A stretch of 64,000 nucleotides of DNA from Megaustenia siamemsis (Eukaryota > Mollusca > Gastropoda > Stylommatophora > Ariophantidae): positions 36,254,780 to 36,318,779 of the forward strand of contig JAVIAB010000160.1 of NCBI GenBank assembly GCA_032433765.1, written 5' to 3'. The notes beneath the pieces are model-generated. The model worked only from the letters and a program-made list of their open reading frames with translations, had not been told where the DNA came from and made no database searches. Every line of letters starts with the position of its first letter. Position 1 is the stretch's first letter. Below, piece after piece: positions 1 through 10,000 of the stretch. The translations under genes and the position numbers were made by a program.

Positions 1-1236
1 AGGTAAGAATTAAGGGACAATAATAATGCTCCCTATTGAATACATACAGAAATAACATATCAACCACGTGATCATCATTATCATGTGCCAAATCGGTTTG
101 CGTAGGCGATCATGTCCTTCCACAATCTTCTACACACAGTGCATCATATAAATTCTGTTGTTGGCTGTTTTCCATGCCATGACACCAAGCTATCCAGTAT
201 TTTCTCTCTTTGTCATCCTCTGCGATCTCTCTTTCCTTTTATTTTGCCAGTTGTAACCAAGTATTCCAACTTTCCTCTTCTCATGATGTGCCCGAAAAAT
301 GTTCATTGCTTCTTTCTGATGTTTTTTAAGAGCTCCCTTTTGTGTTGGCCTCTTTGAGAACTTTCTCATTGGTCTTTTTCGCGGTCCAGGGAACTTTTAA
401 CATTCTTCTGAGAAATCCCATCTCTGTGGCCTCTAATCATCCTTTCGTTTGTTTCTGTACTGTCCATGATTCGCTTCCATAGGTCAGAAATGGTTCTATA
501 TATCATCGATGAACTCTCTTTCTCACTTCTATTGACATAGATTTGTTGCATAAGATATTTTTCGTTTTCTGAACTGCTATTTTGGCCTGAGCTATTCTGC
601 TTTTTATTTCTGTGGTGCATCTTCCATCTGATGTTATTATTGTGCCCAAGTATTTCAAGCGTTGCACTTGTTTCAGATTTGTCTTGTTTATTTTAATGCT
701 GCATGATGGTGATGATTGTTTCTTCGATATAACCATTACTTCTGTTTTCTTACTATTCACACAGAAACCTTTCTTGTTGCTTTCATTTACAATTATATTT
801 ATCATTTCTTGTAAACCACGTGATAAGACAGGAAAATGTGGCACAACGAGATATCAAGAAACGTTACAAGAACACAAGATCTAAGAACCGACCATAAAAA
901 TAATAGATTCGATGATCAATTATAAATAATGGCCAATCATAAGAACAAAGAAAGAAAGTTGTGCCTCCCGTCAACGCTGAGAGATAAATCAAGAGGGAAA
1001 TAAGAAGAAATTTAAAGAGGACTTTAGCATGGAATGACTTCACTGCAGGCGGGGCCCTCTGTTCAGCCCCCTTTCCAGCAACCAACAAAGTGCCAATCCT
1101 GATCGTCCATATTGTTCCAATGAACGTTTTCCGTTCTATAAAATTGCGCGTTTTTTGTGTGTTCATTAAAAACTGTTTTATTGAACGTATTTTATTGAAA
1201 TTAATGAAGAACGTAACATGATGAAGAGATACTCAC
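1..1236 (-). other. Partial intron 1 of the bHLH gene
   Basis: This stretch lies downstream of the splice donor of the bHLH exon, on the same strand. I find no second half of the bHLH domain (loop and helix 2) in it, so the intron must continue past the left edge. It contains a LINE A relic at 67-845 in the same orientation as the gene. The remainder (846-1236) shows no recognisable element. The intron call follows from the donor site and the missing domain half; no acceptor is visible. Confidence 0.65.
67..845 (-). mobile_element. LINE A copy 1, 3' half of the reverse transcriptase region
   Basis: The minus strand reads as the end of a non-LTR reverse transcriptase and its C-terminal tail, broken by a frameshift near 510-620 into two overlapping reading frames. 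The upstream frame (844 to 503) has the palm/thumb signature YLGTIITSDGRCTTEI followed by SRIAQAK. The element ends at low coordinates in the block CATGATCGCCTACGC followed by a short TGATGATGAT tail. This 3' end recurs about a dozen times in the window and defines what I call family A. It is 5'-truncated and dead. The clade within non-LTR elements is not assigned. Confidence 0.85.
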
Positions 1237-1374
1237 TTTTAACCTTGTGAATGCCTTGCTTAGAACTCTCATCCGGGATCGTTCCCGGGCATTTGCCGCG
1301 TTTCTCTGTTGCGGTTTGTGGAACTTCCCATCAGCCATCTCTCGATCAATGTCCTCTTTACGTTTCCGGGGCAT
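1237..1374 (-). CDS. bHLH transcription factor, first coding exon (TCF21/musculin-like)
   Basis: Reading the minus strand from the ATG at 1374-1372 gives 46 codons. A short basic N-terminus (MPRKRKEDID) is followed from about residue 23 by QRNAANARERSRMRVLSKAF and TRLK. This is the basic region and helix 1 of a bHLH domain. The combination NAANARER plus MRVLSKAF is the hallmark of the TCF21/musculin (capsulin, MyoR; fly HLH54F) subfamily; Twist, Hand and Scleraxis types differ at these positions. The family binds E-boxes as heterodimers with class-I bHLH proteins in mesoderm and muscle precursors. The exon ends after AAA with GTGAGT, a strong donor, in phase 0 between helix 1 and the loop. 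An in-frame TAG lies two codons before the ATG, so this is the first Met of the exon, though a 5' exon spliced at that TAG cannot be excluded. The N-terminus, about 22 residues, is much shorter than vertebrate TCF21 as I remember it. The loop and helix 2 must lie left of the window. Confidence 0.87.
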
Positions 1375-1445
1375 TGTCTACGTTATATTGCGTCTTTATT
1401 AACCTGAAACCGAACTACTTTGAAAATGTTCCAGTTGAAACTTTC

Positions 1446-1453
1446 CTTTTATA
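1446..1453 (-). promoter_or_regulatory. TATA box of the bHLH gene
   Basis: The minus strand reads TATAAAAG here, about 72 bp before the ATG. An initiator-like TTTTCAAAG lies about 30 bp downstream (near 1421), which would give a 5' UTR of about 47 nt. A CAACTG E-box lies at 1432-1437. The placement is consistent with a simple core promoter, but no transcript evidence is available. Confidence 0.45.
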
Positions 1454-1880
1454 ACGTCTGCAAATATCTTGCCATAATTTCAGGTCATTTGTCAATTGTA
1501 AAGTAGTAAATGTGTAATAATTATAAATTGTCATTAGTGTCTTTGCTTGGAAACCTATACGGGATTGAGTTTATATAAGGTCATGCAAAACATGAATACC
1601 CTGTTGTAATAGACTGAGATAAATGAACTTTATAAGAAGGCTTAAGGTGTACAAGAACAATCTTAAACCCACAAGAAAGATTTTTTTAAAAAATATATAT
1701 ATATATAATCGAGTACTATGTCTGCAGTTGTCTGATCTTGTTTCTAGCTCAATATAGCTTCTGACTATACTGTTGTTTATCAATGTTGATTTTCACTAAA
1801 ATAGTCTGGCGTACTTTTTTTTACTCTCAAAGATCTCTACAACAAATTCAAAAAGATCTACAATTACGTAATGAAAAAAA
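1454..1880. other. Upstream region of the bHLH gene, no gene seen
   Basis: AT-rich sequence with a short (TA)n run near 1691-1706 and a second TATATAA-like motif near 1573. No coding region or known repeat was recognised. It may hold regulatory sites of the bHLH gene, but nothing specific can be supported. Confidence 0.5.
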
Positions 1881-1883
1881 AAC

Positions 1884-2553
1884 ATGACAAGCAAAAAATA
1901 TGGACTAGATATGAATATCAAAAAGAATAAAACTATGATCATAAACAAGGATAATACTCAAAACATGCAAGTTGATCTCAAAGTTGAAGGAATAGACATA
2001 GAGACAGTTGAGAGCTACAACTACCTTGGACATACAATAACCAGTGATGGAAAATGTACAACTGAAATAAACAAAAGAATGGGAATGGAAGAAACAAAGT
2101 AATTTTAATGTCTTGAAATATATACTAACATCAAAACAAATAACACCAGGGCTGAAACTAAGAATAGAAAAATCTTCTCAGAATTCCTGTATGGAGCAGA
2201 AACATGGACAGTAGACAAGGAAAAAAAAAAGAAAATTGAAGCCTTTGAAATGTGGATTTATAGAAGAATAGAGAGAATCGGATGGAAAGAAAAGAAAACA
2301 AACGATGAAGTCTTAAAACAACTAAAAATGAAAACAGAACCACTAAACACAATTCAAACAAGACAAATTAGATTTTTGGGACATATTAAAAGACACAACA
2401 GTCTACTAAAAGTAATATAACAAGGGAAAATACAAGGTAAAAGAGGCAGAGGCAGACCAAAACTAACATGGATGAGTAACATCAAAAGATGGACAACTCA
2501 GCCTATGACAACCTGCACCATCAAAACAAGAGGCAGAGCAGACGCTCCATGTA
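1884..2553 (+). mobile_element. LINE B copy, reverse transcriptase tail
   Basis: The frame starting at 1884 carries YNYLGHTITSDGKCTTEIN, the conserved block after the catalytic palm of non-LTR reverse transcriptases. After a frameshift near 2100 the tail continues as AFEMWIYRRIERIGWK, FLGHIKRH and GRGRPKLTWM. This tail defines family B. Several stops make it non-functional. Its 3' end (the GTAGCCAACCTTTG block seen in other copies) is missing, because an S2 SINE begins immediately after. Confidence 0.85.
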
Positions 2554-2555
2554 AA

Positions 2556-2874
2556 GTGGGGAACTAGTTGGTCTCGAGGATGCCGGTGTCGAGATAGAGA
2601 GGTTGTGAGTTCAAATCCCGGCTGTACCAGCTGAGATTTTCATGTGTGATTTCTCTCTGTGGCAAATACCCCTGGTCTCAGCTGTGAGGTCCAGCTTGAA
2701 ACACTAAATCGACGGAAAAAAATATGAGTATCTCCGAAGTCGGAGTTATCTGTCTGTGAGGCGGGGGCCTCATGTACACACAGCTGCCAGGAAAAAAAAA
2801 CGGATTAACACGCAAAATTTAGTTCCTAGTCTAGGAACTTCGCCAGAAGTGAAAGCTGGCAAACCCCGGGAAAA
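2556..2874 (+). mobile_element. SINE S2 copy 1 (tRNA-derived)
   Basis: The head resembles a tRNA gene: an A-box-like TGGTCTCGAGGATGCC and a B-box GAGTTCAAATCC about 40 bp later. It is followed by a family-specific body containing GAAGTCGGAGTTATCTG and TAGTTCCTAGTC, and an A-rich end. The same body occurs at 13.1, 36.3, 37.5 and 59.6 kb. This copy abuts the truncated LINE B. Confidence 0.8.
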
Positions 2875-3952
2875 AAATGTATAAAGTTTGTTTCAGAGGG
2901 AGAGAGGGGTGATAGATAGAATGGGTTAAATAGCCTGGTTAGCTTTATTGTCCTTTAGTTTTAACCAGTGATAAAAGAATGTGTCTCCTATACAATATCT
3001 AATTTCGTCGACTCTGACCTGCTCACTACGTATCGACTGCACTAGTCAGTAGTCCTTCAGAAATCACAAGTAAACTCCAGAGATAGTATAACTCTCGTAT
3101 TTTCTAGTAAAAGTTATACGTTTAAATAACGCCGCATCACAATTTGCGACACAAATAGAGAATAAAACATGGCGGCTAACTCAAATATCTGGTAGCTGTT
3201 CCAAAATGACTTTTTAATCCAGCGTACAACTGAATCAGGGAATGTTTGTCATTCATGTCTACGGCGACGTAAGTCTGAAACAGGTGTCCGTGGCAGCCGG
3301 TGATTTATGTTCTGGAAATACAGACATTCACAAATGTGAGCAGTTATCATGAGAGAGTATACACAAATGTAGAAGGCTGTAGACAAACGTGTTTATTATG
3401 TGTAGGCCAAGCATTCCGTAACAATAATGAACACAGCTAATTTGTATTTATTCTGAATATATACAATATAATGTTAATATTATGGAGCAGTACTTTCGAG
3501 GAATATACTTTTAAGACAATGAATATAATTATTTCTGTTGATTTCTGCTGTAAGTACAACTTATTGATATCATTTTAAAATTTAAATTATATTATTACTA
3601 TTGTTATTATTTTTACTACTACTACAGATGTTAGTATAATTATTGCATAATTTGCAATTGATAATTCATTAGTACTGTTTTATTATTAGCCCTGTTTTTA
3701 ATGTTGTTATTTCAAGCGACTTATTATTCCGTTGATTAAACTAAATTAACTGATTTCAGAACAGTAGAAATAATGAACCAACACAAAAACATTAAGGAAA
3801 TCAGTTGAAAGTCATGATGATAAACCTACATTAGAATATCAAGGAATTCAGTTGAGATTTGTAATAGAGAATCAATATTTAAATAATATAAAGGAATTCA
3901 GTGGAGCGCTTTGAAAAAGAATGAACAGTTAAATGTGAAGAAATGTAATGCG
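2875..3952. other. No gene seen; AT-rich
   Basis: About 1.1 kb of mostly unique AT-rich sequence with short TTATTA runs around 3590-3690. A few ATGGCGG-type stretches (3170) are present but no open frame of useful length. I see nothing that can be named. Confidence 0.5.
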
Positions 3953-3954
3953 TC

Positions 3955-4205
3955 ATCATCATCATGTGCCATACCGGTTGGCGTAGGCGATCATGTCCTT
4001 CCACAATCTTCTATGTACAGTGCATCGTATCAGTTCTGTTGACTGTTTTCCATACCATGACACCAAGCTATCCAGTATTTTCTCTCTTTGTCGTCCGCGA
4101 TCTCTCTTTCCTTTTATTTTGCCAGTTATAACAAAAGTATTTCAACTTTCCTCGTCTCATGATGTGCCCGAAAAATGTTGATTGTTTCTTTCTGATGTTT
4201 TTAGT
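3955..4205 (-). mobile_element. LINE A copy 2, 3' end only
   Basis: Starts at low coordinates with CATCATCATCATGTGCC and the family A end block GGCGTAGGCGATCATGTCC on the plus strand. It continues about 250 bp into the reverse transcriptase tail before stopping abruptly near 4205. Severely 5'-truncated. Confidence 0.85.
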
Positions 4206-5150
4206 AGTCGCAATAAATTAAACACAATAACTTGTTAATCCGGTCATAAATTGCGCTCTTCAGCAACTTTGTGCAGAAATAATTCTGATTTGAAAGTAGC
4301 AGTTAGCAAGTTTGAAGAAATGCTTGAAACTTCATGAGGTTTTAAACCTAAGAGATTTACATTCAGTTACCCAGCTGTTATCTTATTGGAACTGCATGCA
4401 CATGTTCCATGCTATTCACATCTCTCCTCTACAATAGCCCGTTTCAAAATGATTTGTCCACGCTTGACTTCAAATATCTCCATAACCTTTACACACATAA
4501 ACATGATGTGTTGCATTTGGTCTTATTTTTTCAATGTCCCAAAGGTTTTCTAAAATGTAATATTGCAGATAGTGTCATTCACCTGTGACGGTTAAATTCC
4601 TTTGATCTTTTCGACAGATGCAGTTATTTTGTGGTTGAAGAAAATAGTTTACAGTGATTCAAGAAATTGACATATTACGGCATAGGCGTAACATATTTCG
4701 AATGTTAATAATAACACTCATTTCAATAAATGCCTAAAACATCCAACAATTTATACAACGATAATGAATAGAAACGGAAGCTGTTTATAAACATCCAACA
4801 TTTACTTGTCGTTGAAACATCGTGCAAAAATGTGTGGATAAACTACACAAATCACGAGAATTGCGGGAAAAATTAGCAGACAAAATAGGTTAGAAATATG
4901 AAGGGGTAAACCATATAAAATAATGGTTTGTCTAGGAGGTAGTAAATTTGTATACATTAAATAAAGAAAATTTAAAACCATACGTTTTTAATTAGGAAAT
5001 AAAATATATTTGTTGGGACATTGATATTACTATGTCATGTTCAAAATTTGAACATTTTCGATCCAGTGGTTACAGAGATATTAATTATTAAATAGAGGCT
5101 AACCAATTTGACTATAGTCCATACTTTATCACTTTGTCAGTCCCCTGTAT
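4206..5150. other. No gene seen
   Basis: Unique-looking AT-rich sequence between a LINE A fragment and an R1 retroposon. No open frame, no splice-flanked exon and no repeat shared with other parts of the window were found. Confidence 0.45.
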
Positions 5151-5154
5151 CTAT

Positions 5155-5868
5155 TACCCGAAGATGGCGGATCTAGTCCACGTCCTCGCGATCGCTGCAG
5201 AAAGTGCATCCAGGGTCTGGTTAATTTCGGTTCTCCGTTGCACTTTTCTGCATTAAAGTCAAAATGATGATATATTAATACATCTGTGCCGCTAAAGCGA
5301 GGCCGTAGGCAGACAACAGTCCGTTTTTTGACAAATCATATGTTGTGAATGAGACCTTCCACCGTCTAGACTTGATCTGCGCTTTACGTCACATTGGTGC
5401 TGTTCATGACCGTTGTTGGAATTCCTTGACGCAAGTTATTTCCATGTTACTCATTAATGTAAACTACTTCGTCAGCCGCAGTTTTGCCTCTTTGGGGAAT
5501 TTGCTTCGTGTTTTGTTCGTCGTAGGCTGCTTACACTAGAGTAATCAGAAATCTAAAGGGAGCGAGATTGTGTGTTCGACATTGTTGTGTGCTACGTCAT
5601 CGTAATGGTTCCCTAGACCGGCCGTGCGCTAATTTTACGGTCTGCTGTTTGATGTGCGACGGGGATAATTTGACGACTAACTGTGTGTCTGTATGTTCGG
5701 AATTGGAGTCAACAACGATGGCCTAACATTATCAAGTGCTACGACGATCATCATTTTCAAGAGGACGTGACTTACCGGTATATGGGGATAGGCGGCGGGA
5801 ACAAATGACGGCTATGCATGAAAAGTGTTCCTTGTTGCAGTTTCCTCATATTCCAAGTCGCATGTCTG
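5155..5868 (+). mobile_element. Retroposon R1 copy 1, 3'-truncated
   Basis: Non-coding repeat also found at 50507-51570, 58232-58590 and 60700-61040. Shared landmarks in order are GATGGCGGATCTAGTCCACG, GACCTTCCACCGTCTAG, GCTACGTCATCGTAATGG, ACGATCATCATTTTC and AAGTGTTCCTTGTTGCAG. The copy breaks off at 5868, just after CATATTCCAAGTC, so it lacks the 3' third. No protein-coding frame is conserved among copies. Confidence 0.8.
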
Positions 5869-6109
5869 TGTTAGTCACCTCTAGTGACTCGGGCAGATGG
5901 TGCTCGTAAACCTGGGAGAGCCGACCATCTAAGAGCAGAATCCCCCTAAGAAAAGACCATCTGCTGCCTTGCAGGAAAATTGGGGACAATCAAAGGCTAA
6001 GGAAAGCAAACCTGAACAAAATGCTGGCTGAAATCGGATGCACTGGGCCACTGGCGCAGAACACAGTGCAACGTTTTAACAGGTATTCAAGCAGAGTGGA
6101 TCTAACAGG
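5869..6109. other. Repeat debris with a D-repeat fragment
   Basis: The part around 6025-6075 (GCTGAAATCGGATG...CTGGGCC) matches the repeat seen at 36840-36900 and, in part, 31590-31660. A short inverted pair (GGCAGATGGT / ACCATCTG) lies at 5893-5962. No gene is seen. Confidence 0.45.
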
Positions 6110-6170
6110 CTTAAACAGACAGCTGTCTTCGTGTAAGAGCCTGGAGTCCTACACTGATTGAGTCCTGATC

Positions 6171-6204
<34 letters not shown>
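6110..6204 (+). mobile_element. LINE G 3' end with (GA)n tail, copy 1
   Basis: The sequence CTTAAACAGACAGCTG to TGATCGCAGAGAGAG matches 49730-49800, where it follows a recognisable LINE C-terminus. Both copies run straight into an AG dinucleotide array (here 6174-6204). I infer that (GA)n is the native 3' tail of this LINE family. Confidence 0.75.
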
Positions 6205-6207
<3 letters not shown>

Positions 6208-6212
6208 CTATT

Positions 6213-6734
6213 ACCCCACTTTACGACACCTCTATATTTTTCTCCTCTCTGGCCTGTTTCTTGCGCCTTTTGTGTGCACACGGACCTGTTTTTGGAAACT
6301 TCTGTTAAGGCATTCTGTGTGCGCACACTTTCACTTTTGTACACGCACATGCTCCACGTGCGCACTTCCTTTCTTTCAGAAGAAAGATTCTTCTTAGATC
6401 TTACAGGGAACTTTGTATTAACATTTTATTCTCCTGTACTTTTCATTTCTCTTTCAAATCCGATTTTTTTATTACTTATTTTTATTTTATTTTAAATAAA
6501 TATTTGTATTAATTTCACTGGTTTATCTGCGTGTTTTATCATCTGTTTAACTACGGATTAAGCAGATCTCTAATTTCTCATTACTTTAGCAACACGGACA
6601 TCATTATCATCATCATCATCAACATCATCATCATCATTGAGTGCCGTCTCCGCATCAAAGATTAGCTACCATGAAACGCCATTCTACGCAGACTCTTGCT
6701 TTGATGGTGCAGTTTTTCACAGGCTGATTTGTCC
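6213..6734. repeat. Left 522-bp direct repeat flanking the intact LINE
   Basis: Identical to 10785-11306 apart from three substitutions (6408, 6409, 6433) and no gaps: both ends give the same offset of 4572. It contains a (CAT)n stretch and, at 6599-6734, the antisense 3' end of a LINE B relic. That relic is cut at 6734 exactly where the LINE insertion starts, while the right-hand copy runs on into more of the same relic. This makes it a target-site duplication rather than an internal part of the element. Confidence 0.88.
6599..6734 (-). mobile_element. LINE B 3' end, interrupted copy
   Basis: Begins with ATCATCATTGAGTGCC and GCTACCATG, the family B terminal block on the opposite strand, preceded by a (CAT)n tail. 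It is interrupted by the LINE at 6735; the homologous sequence at 11171-11384 shows the continuation. Confidence 0.8.
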
Positions 6735-6900
6735 TCATCAAGGCCAGCTCCTTGTCGTGGGGATGGGGCTTAACAGTCACCAGGGACTGAAAACTAAGAC
6801 TGGCCAGGCCTTCCTACAACCGAGCAAGACCACAGTCTGCTCTAGCAAGTTCAAGTGCTGAAGTCGGAGGCAACCAGCCAAAAGGCGCACAACAATCAGG

Positions 6901-7074
6901 ATGCCACGCACTCAACGCATATGGAAGTATGTCTATAACCGCAAATCGATATGGCACTCGCCCTGTGATGGGCACTCAGGCAGGTGCAGCGCCGGGCCCT
7001 CAGCCTCGAAAGGGCCCAACCTCTATTACTGGATGTCCTTCTCAACCGCCCTGTGGAGTCAGGGGGCGAGAGAA
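6901..7074 (+). other. Small upstream ORF overlapping the LINE ORF start
   Basis: An ATG at 6901 opens a 57-codon frame that overlaps the start of the main ORF (6929) in another frame and stops at 7074. The ATG lies in a 5' block that is conserved in the truncated relative at 17.8 kb, but the peptide itself has no recognisable motif. It could influence initiation at the main ORF, or be chance. Confidence 0.25.
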
Positions 7075-10000
7075 TAGAGCTACTGGCCAATCCAAAATAA
7101 GACCACTAAAAATAATGCACTGGAATGCTGAAGGCATCAACAGCAAAAGAGATGGGTACAGTAAAAAGATAGAATTAGAAAATATCCTGCATGAAGAACA
7201 AATAAGCATATGCTGTTTGCAGGAAACCCATCTAAACAACGACATAGCCTTGAAGATTAGGGGATACCAGTGCTACCGATCTGACAGAATAAATAGACAA
7301 AAGGGTGGAATACTGACTCTTGTAAGGAACAACATTAATGCATGTCAGATTGAAGTGTATATGGATGGGGCGGAATATCAAATACTGCGCCTCAGGACAG
7401 GAAATACAGACTTCCATCTACTTAACTACTACTGTCCGAGTGACCGCCCACTAGCACTAGACACAATTACATTAAAAGAAAGAATAATTGTATGTGGAGA
7501 CTTTAACAGCCACTCACAGAGCTGGGGCTATGAACATATGGACAAGAGAGGTGAAGAGCTTGAAAATTGGCAGGATGACAATGGGCTTATACTATTAAAC
7601 CAGGCAACAGATCCACCAACATTCTACTCCAGATCATGGCATACCACATCTACACCAGACCTTGCTTTCCATTCACCAGACCTGGATTGGAATATCACAC
7701 GAATTGTTGGGAAACAACTTGGAGGCAGCGACCACCGACCAGTCTTTTTAGTGGTGCAAAATGAGGCCATCAGGGAGAGCAGCACTCTCTCCAGATGGAA
7801 TTACAAAAAGGCAGACTGGAAAATGTATCAACACTACACCAGTGTACTGACTAAAGATATAAATACAGATAGAGACATCAACAAAATAGTTGATGAATTC
7901 AGTAGACTAATAATACAAGCTGCCAGTGAAACAATACCTAGAGGGGCACGGAAACACTACAAACCATACTGGAGTAGTGAACTAGAGGAACTGCACAATG
8001 ACATGGAAACATCTCGAAAGCAAGCAGAAAATAACCCTTGCCAAGAACACCACAACAACTACCAGCATGCTAAAGCCAAATTTCAACAGGCTAAACTACA
8101 AGCCAGACGGAGAAGCTGGAAAGAGAAAACAGAGTCCTTGAATCTTGAACGAGACACAAGAAAAGTGTGGAAGCTTGTAAAACAGCTGAATGATGAGGGT
8201 ACAGAAAGGAACACCAAAATTACACTGAAGAAGGATGGAAACATTCTAACAGGTAAACATGCAGCAAATTACTTTGCAGACTCCTTTGCAAATGACAATA
8301 ATATTGAAATTAGCCTAGAAAAACGACAAGAGACCCGTCTAAAACAACAAAATGCAAGACAAGAAGAGACCACACATGAAGTCATGGAAACACCCATTAC
8401 ACAAAGAGAGCTAGAGCTGGCAATATCCAAATTAAAAATGAAAAAGTCACCAGGCAATGATGGAGTGTCCAATGAAATGATTAAGAACTTGGGAACTGCA
8501 GCTAAAGCAAAACTACTGCAGATCTACAACATTTGCTGGATCACAGGTAGAGTGCCACAGGCATGGAGAGAAGCAATTATGATACCATTACTAAAGCCAG
8601 GAAAAGATAGTTCAATGACATCCAGCTATAGACCAATCAGCCTTACAAGCTGTTTGTGTAAAACAATGGAACGTATAATCAATCTCAGACTGCAGTGGTA
8701 CCTGGAAAGTGAAAATCTCCTTGTCCCACAACAAGCAGGCTTTAGACAGTGTTACTCTACCGAAGATCAAGCAACCTATCTTTCCCAGGAAATCGAAGAT
8801 GCGTTTCAAGAAAAGAAACTGGTACTAGCAGCATGGATAGACCTAAAGAAAGCATTTGATAAGGTATGGAAGGAAGGGCTTCTGAAGAAACTGAGAAATT
8901 ATGGAGTAAATGGCAGGATGTACAAATGGGTCAAAGCATACCTGCATAACAGGAGAGCCAGAGTGCAACTGGATGGTCTTAAGAGTAAGAAGGTCTTATT
9001 GCGCCAGGGCGTTCCACAAGGAGGGGTACTATCTCCAACACTTTTTCTGATCTACATCAATGACCTAGTTACTGAACTACCACATGGCATCAAAGTGGCA
9101 ATGTATGCAGATGACTTGGTAATGTGGTGCACAGAGGAGTATGCAACAGTGGCCTCCAAATTGCTACAAAGAGCTATGAATGCACTGAATTCATGGACAA
9201 ATAGATGGTGTATCAGCATCAATACAGACAAATGCAGTACTACACTTTTCACACTCTCCCCAAAACAAAAAGCAGGAGCCATCTACATAAACAATGAGCC
9301 TGTGAAAGAAGACATACAAGCTACATATCTCGGAGTTACATTTGATAACAAACTATCTTGGAAACAGCAGATAAATAAGGCAACCCAAAAAGCAAGGAGA
9401 AAATTGGCTATTCTAAGAAAGTTGTGTGGAACCACATGGGGTGCGAGTGGGAAAATACTCAGTAAAGTTTACCAACAGAGTATACGCCCACATTTAGAAT
9501 ATGGATCATCCGCATGGTGCTCAGCATCAAACACCACATTGCAAGAACTGGATAAAGTACAAAACCAGGCACTTAGGGTCATCACAGGAGCAATGAAATC
9601 AACACCAATATTGGAGATGGAGAAATTGTGGAGGATACCAGCACTGAGAGAACGGAGGGACACAAAGGTGCTGATACAGGCAGAAAAATGTGTATGCATG
9701 CCGAGACATCCAATGAAGGACAGATTCCAAAATCTTGCATTGGGACGACTTAAGAGAAGCAGCTTTATCCACCAAGCCAAGCGTATTAGTAGACAAACAC
9801 CAGACATGCCAAGAGTTGTTAAACCCCTTCTGCCCATACCAGAACAGACTCCCTGGACAGATGAATCAGGATTATCAGTTCAAATACGGACAGAAGTGAA
9901 AGGAATAGTTGACAAAGAGGAACAAAATAGTCTACAGCGAAAAACAATAGCTCTCAGTTTCCTGGATGAAGAATACCCACAAGACCTATGGATTCGTGTG

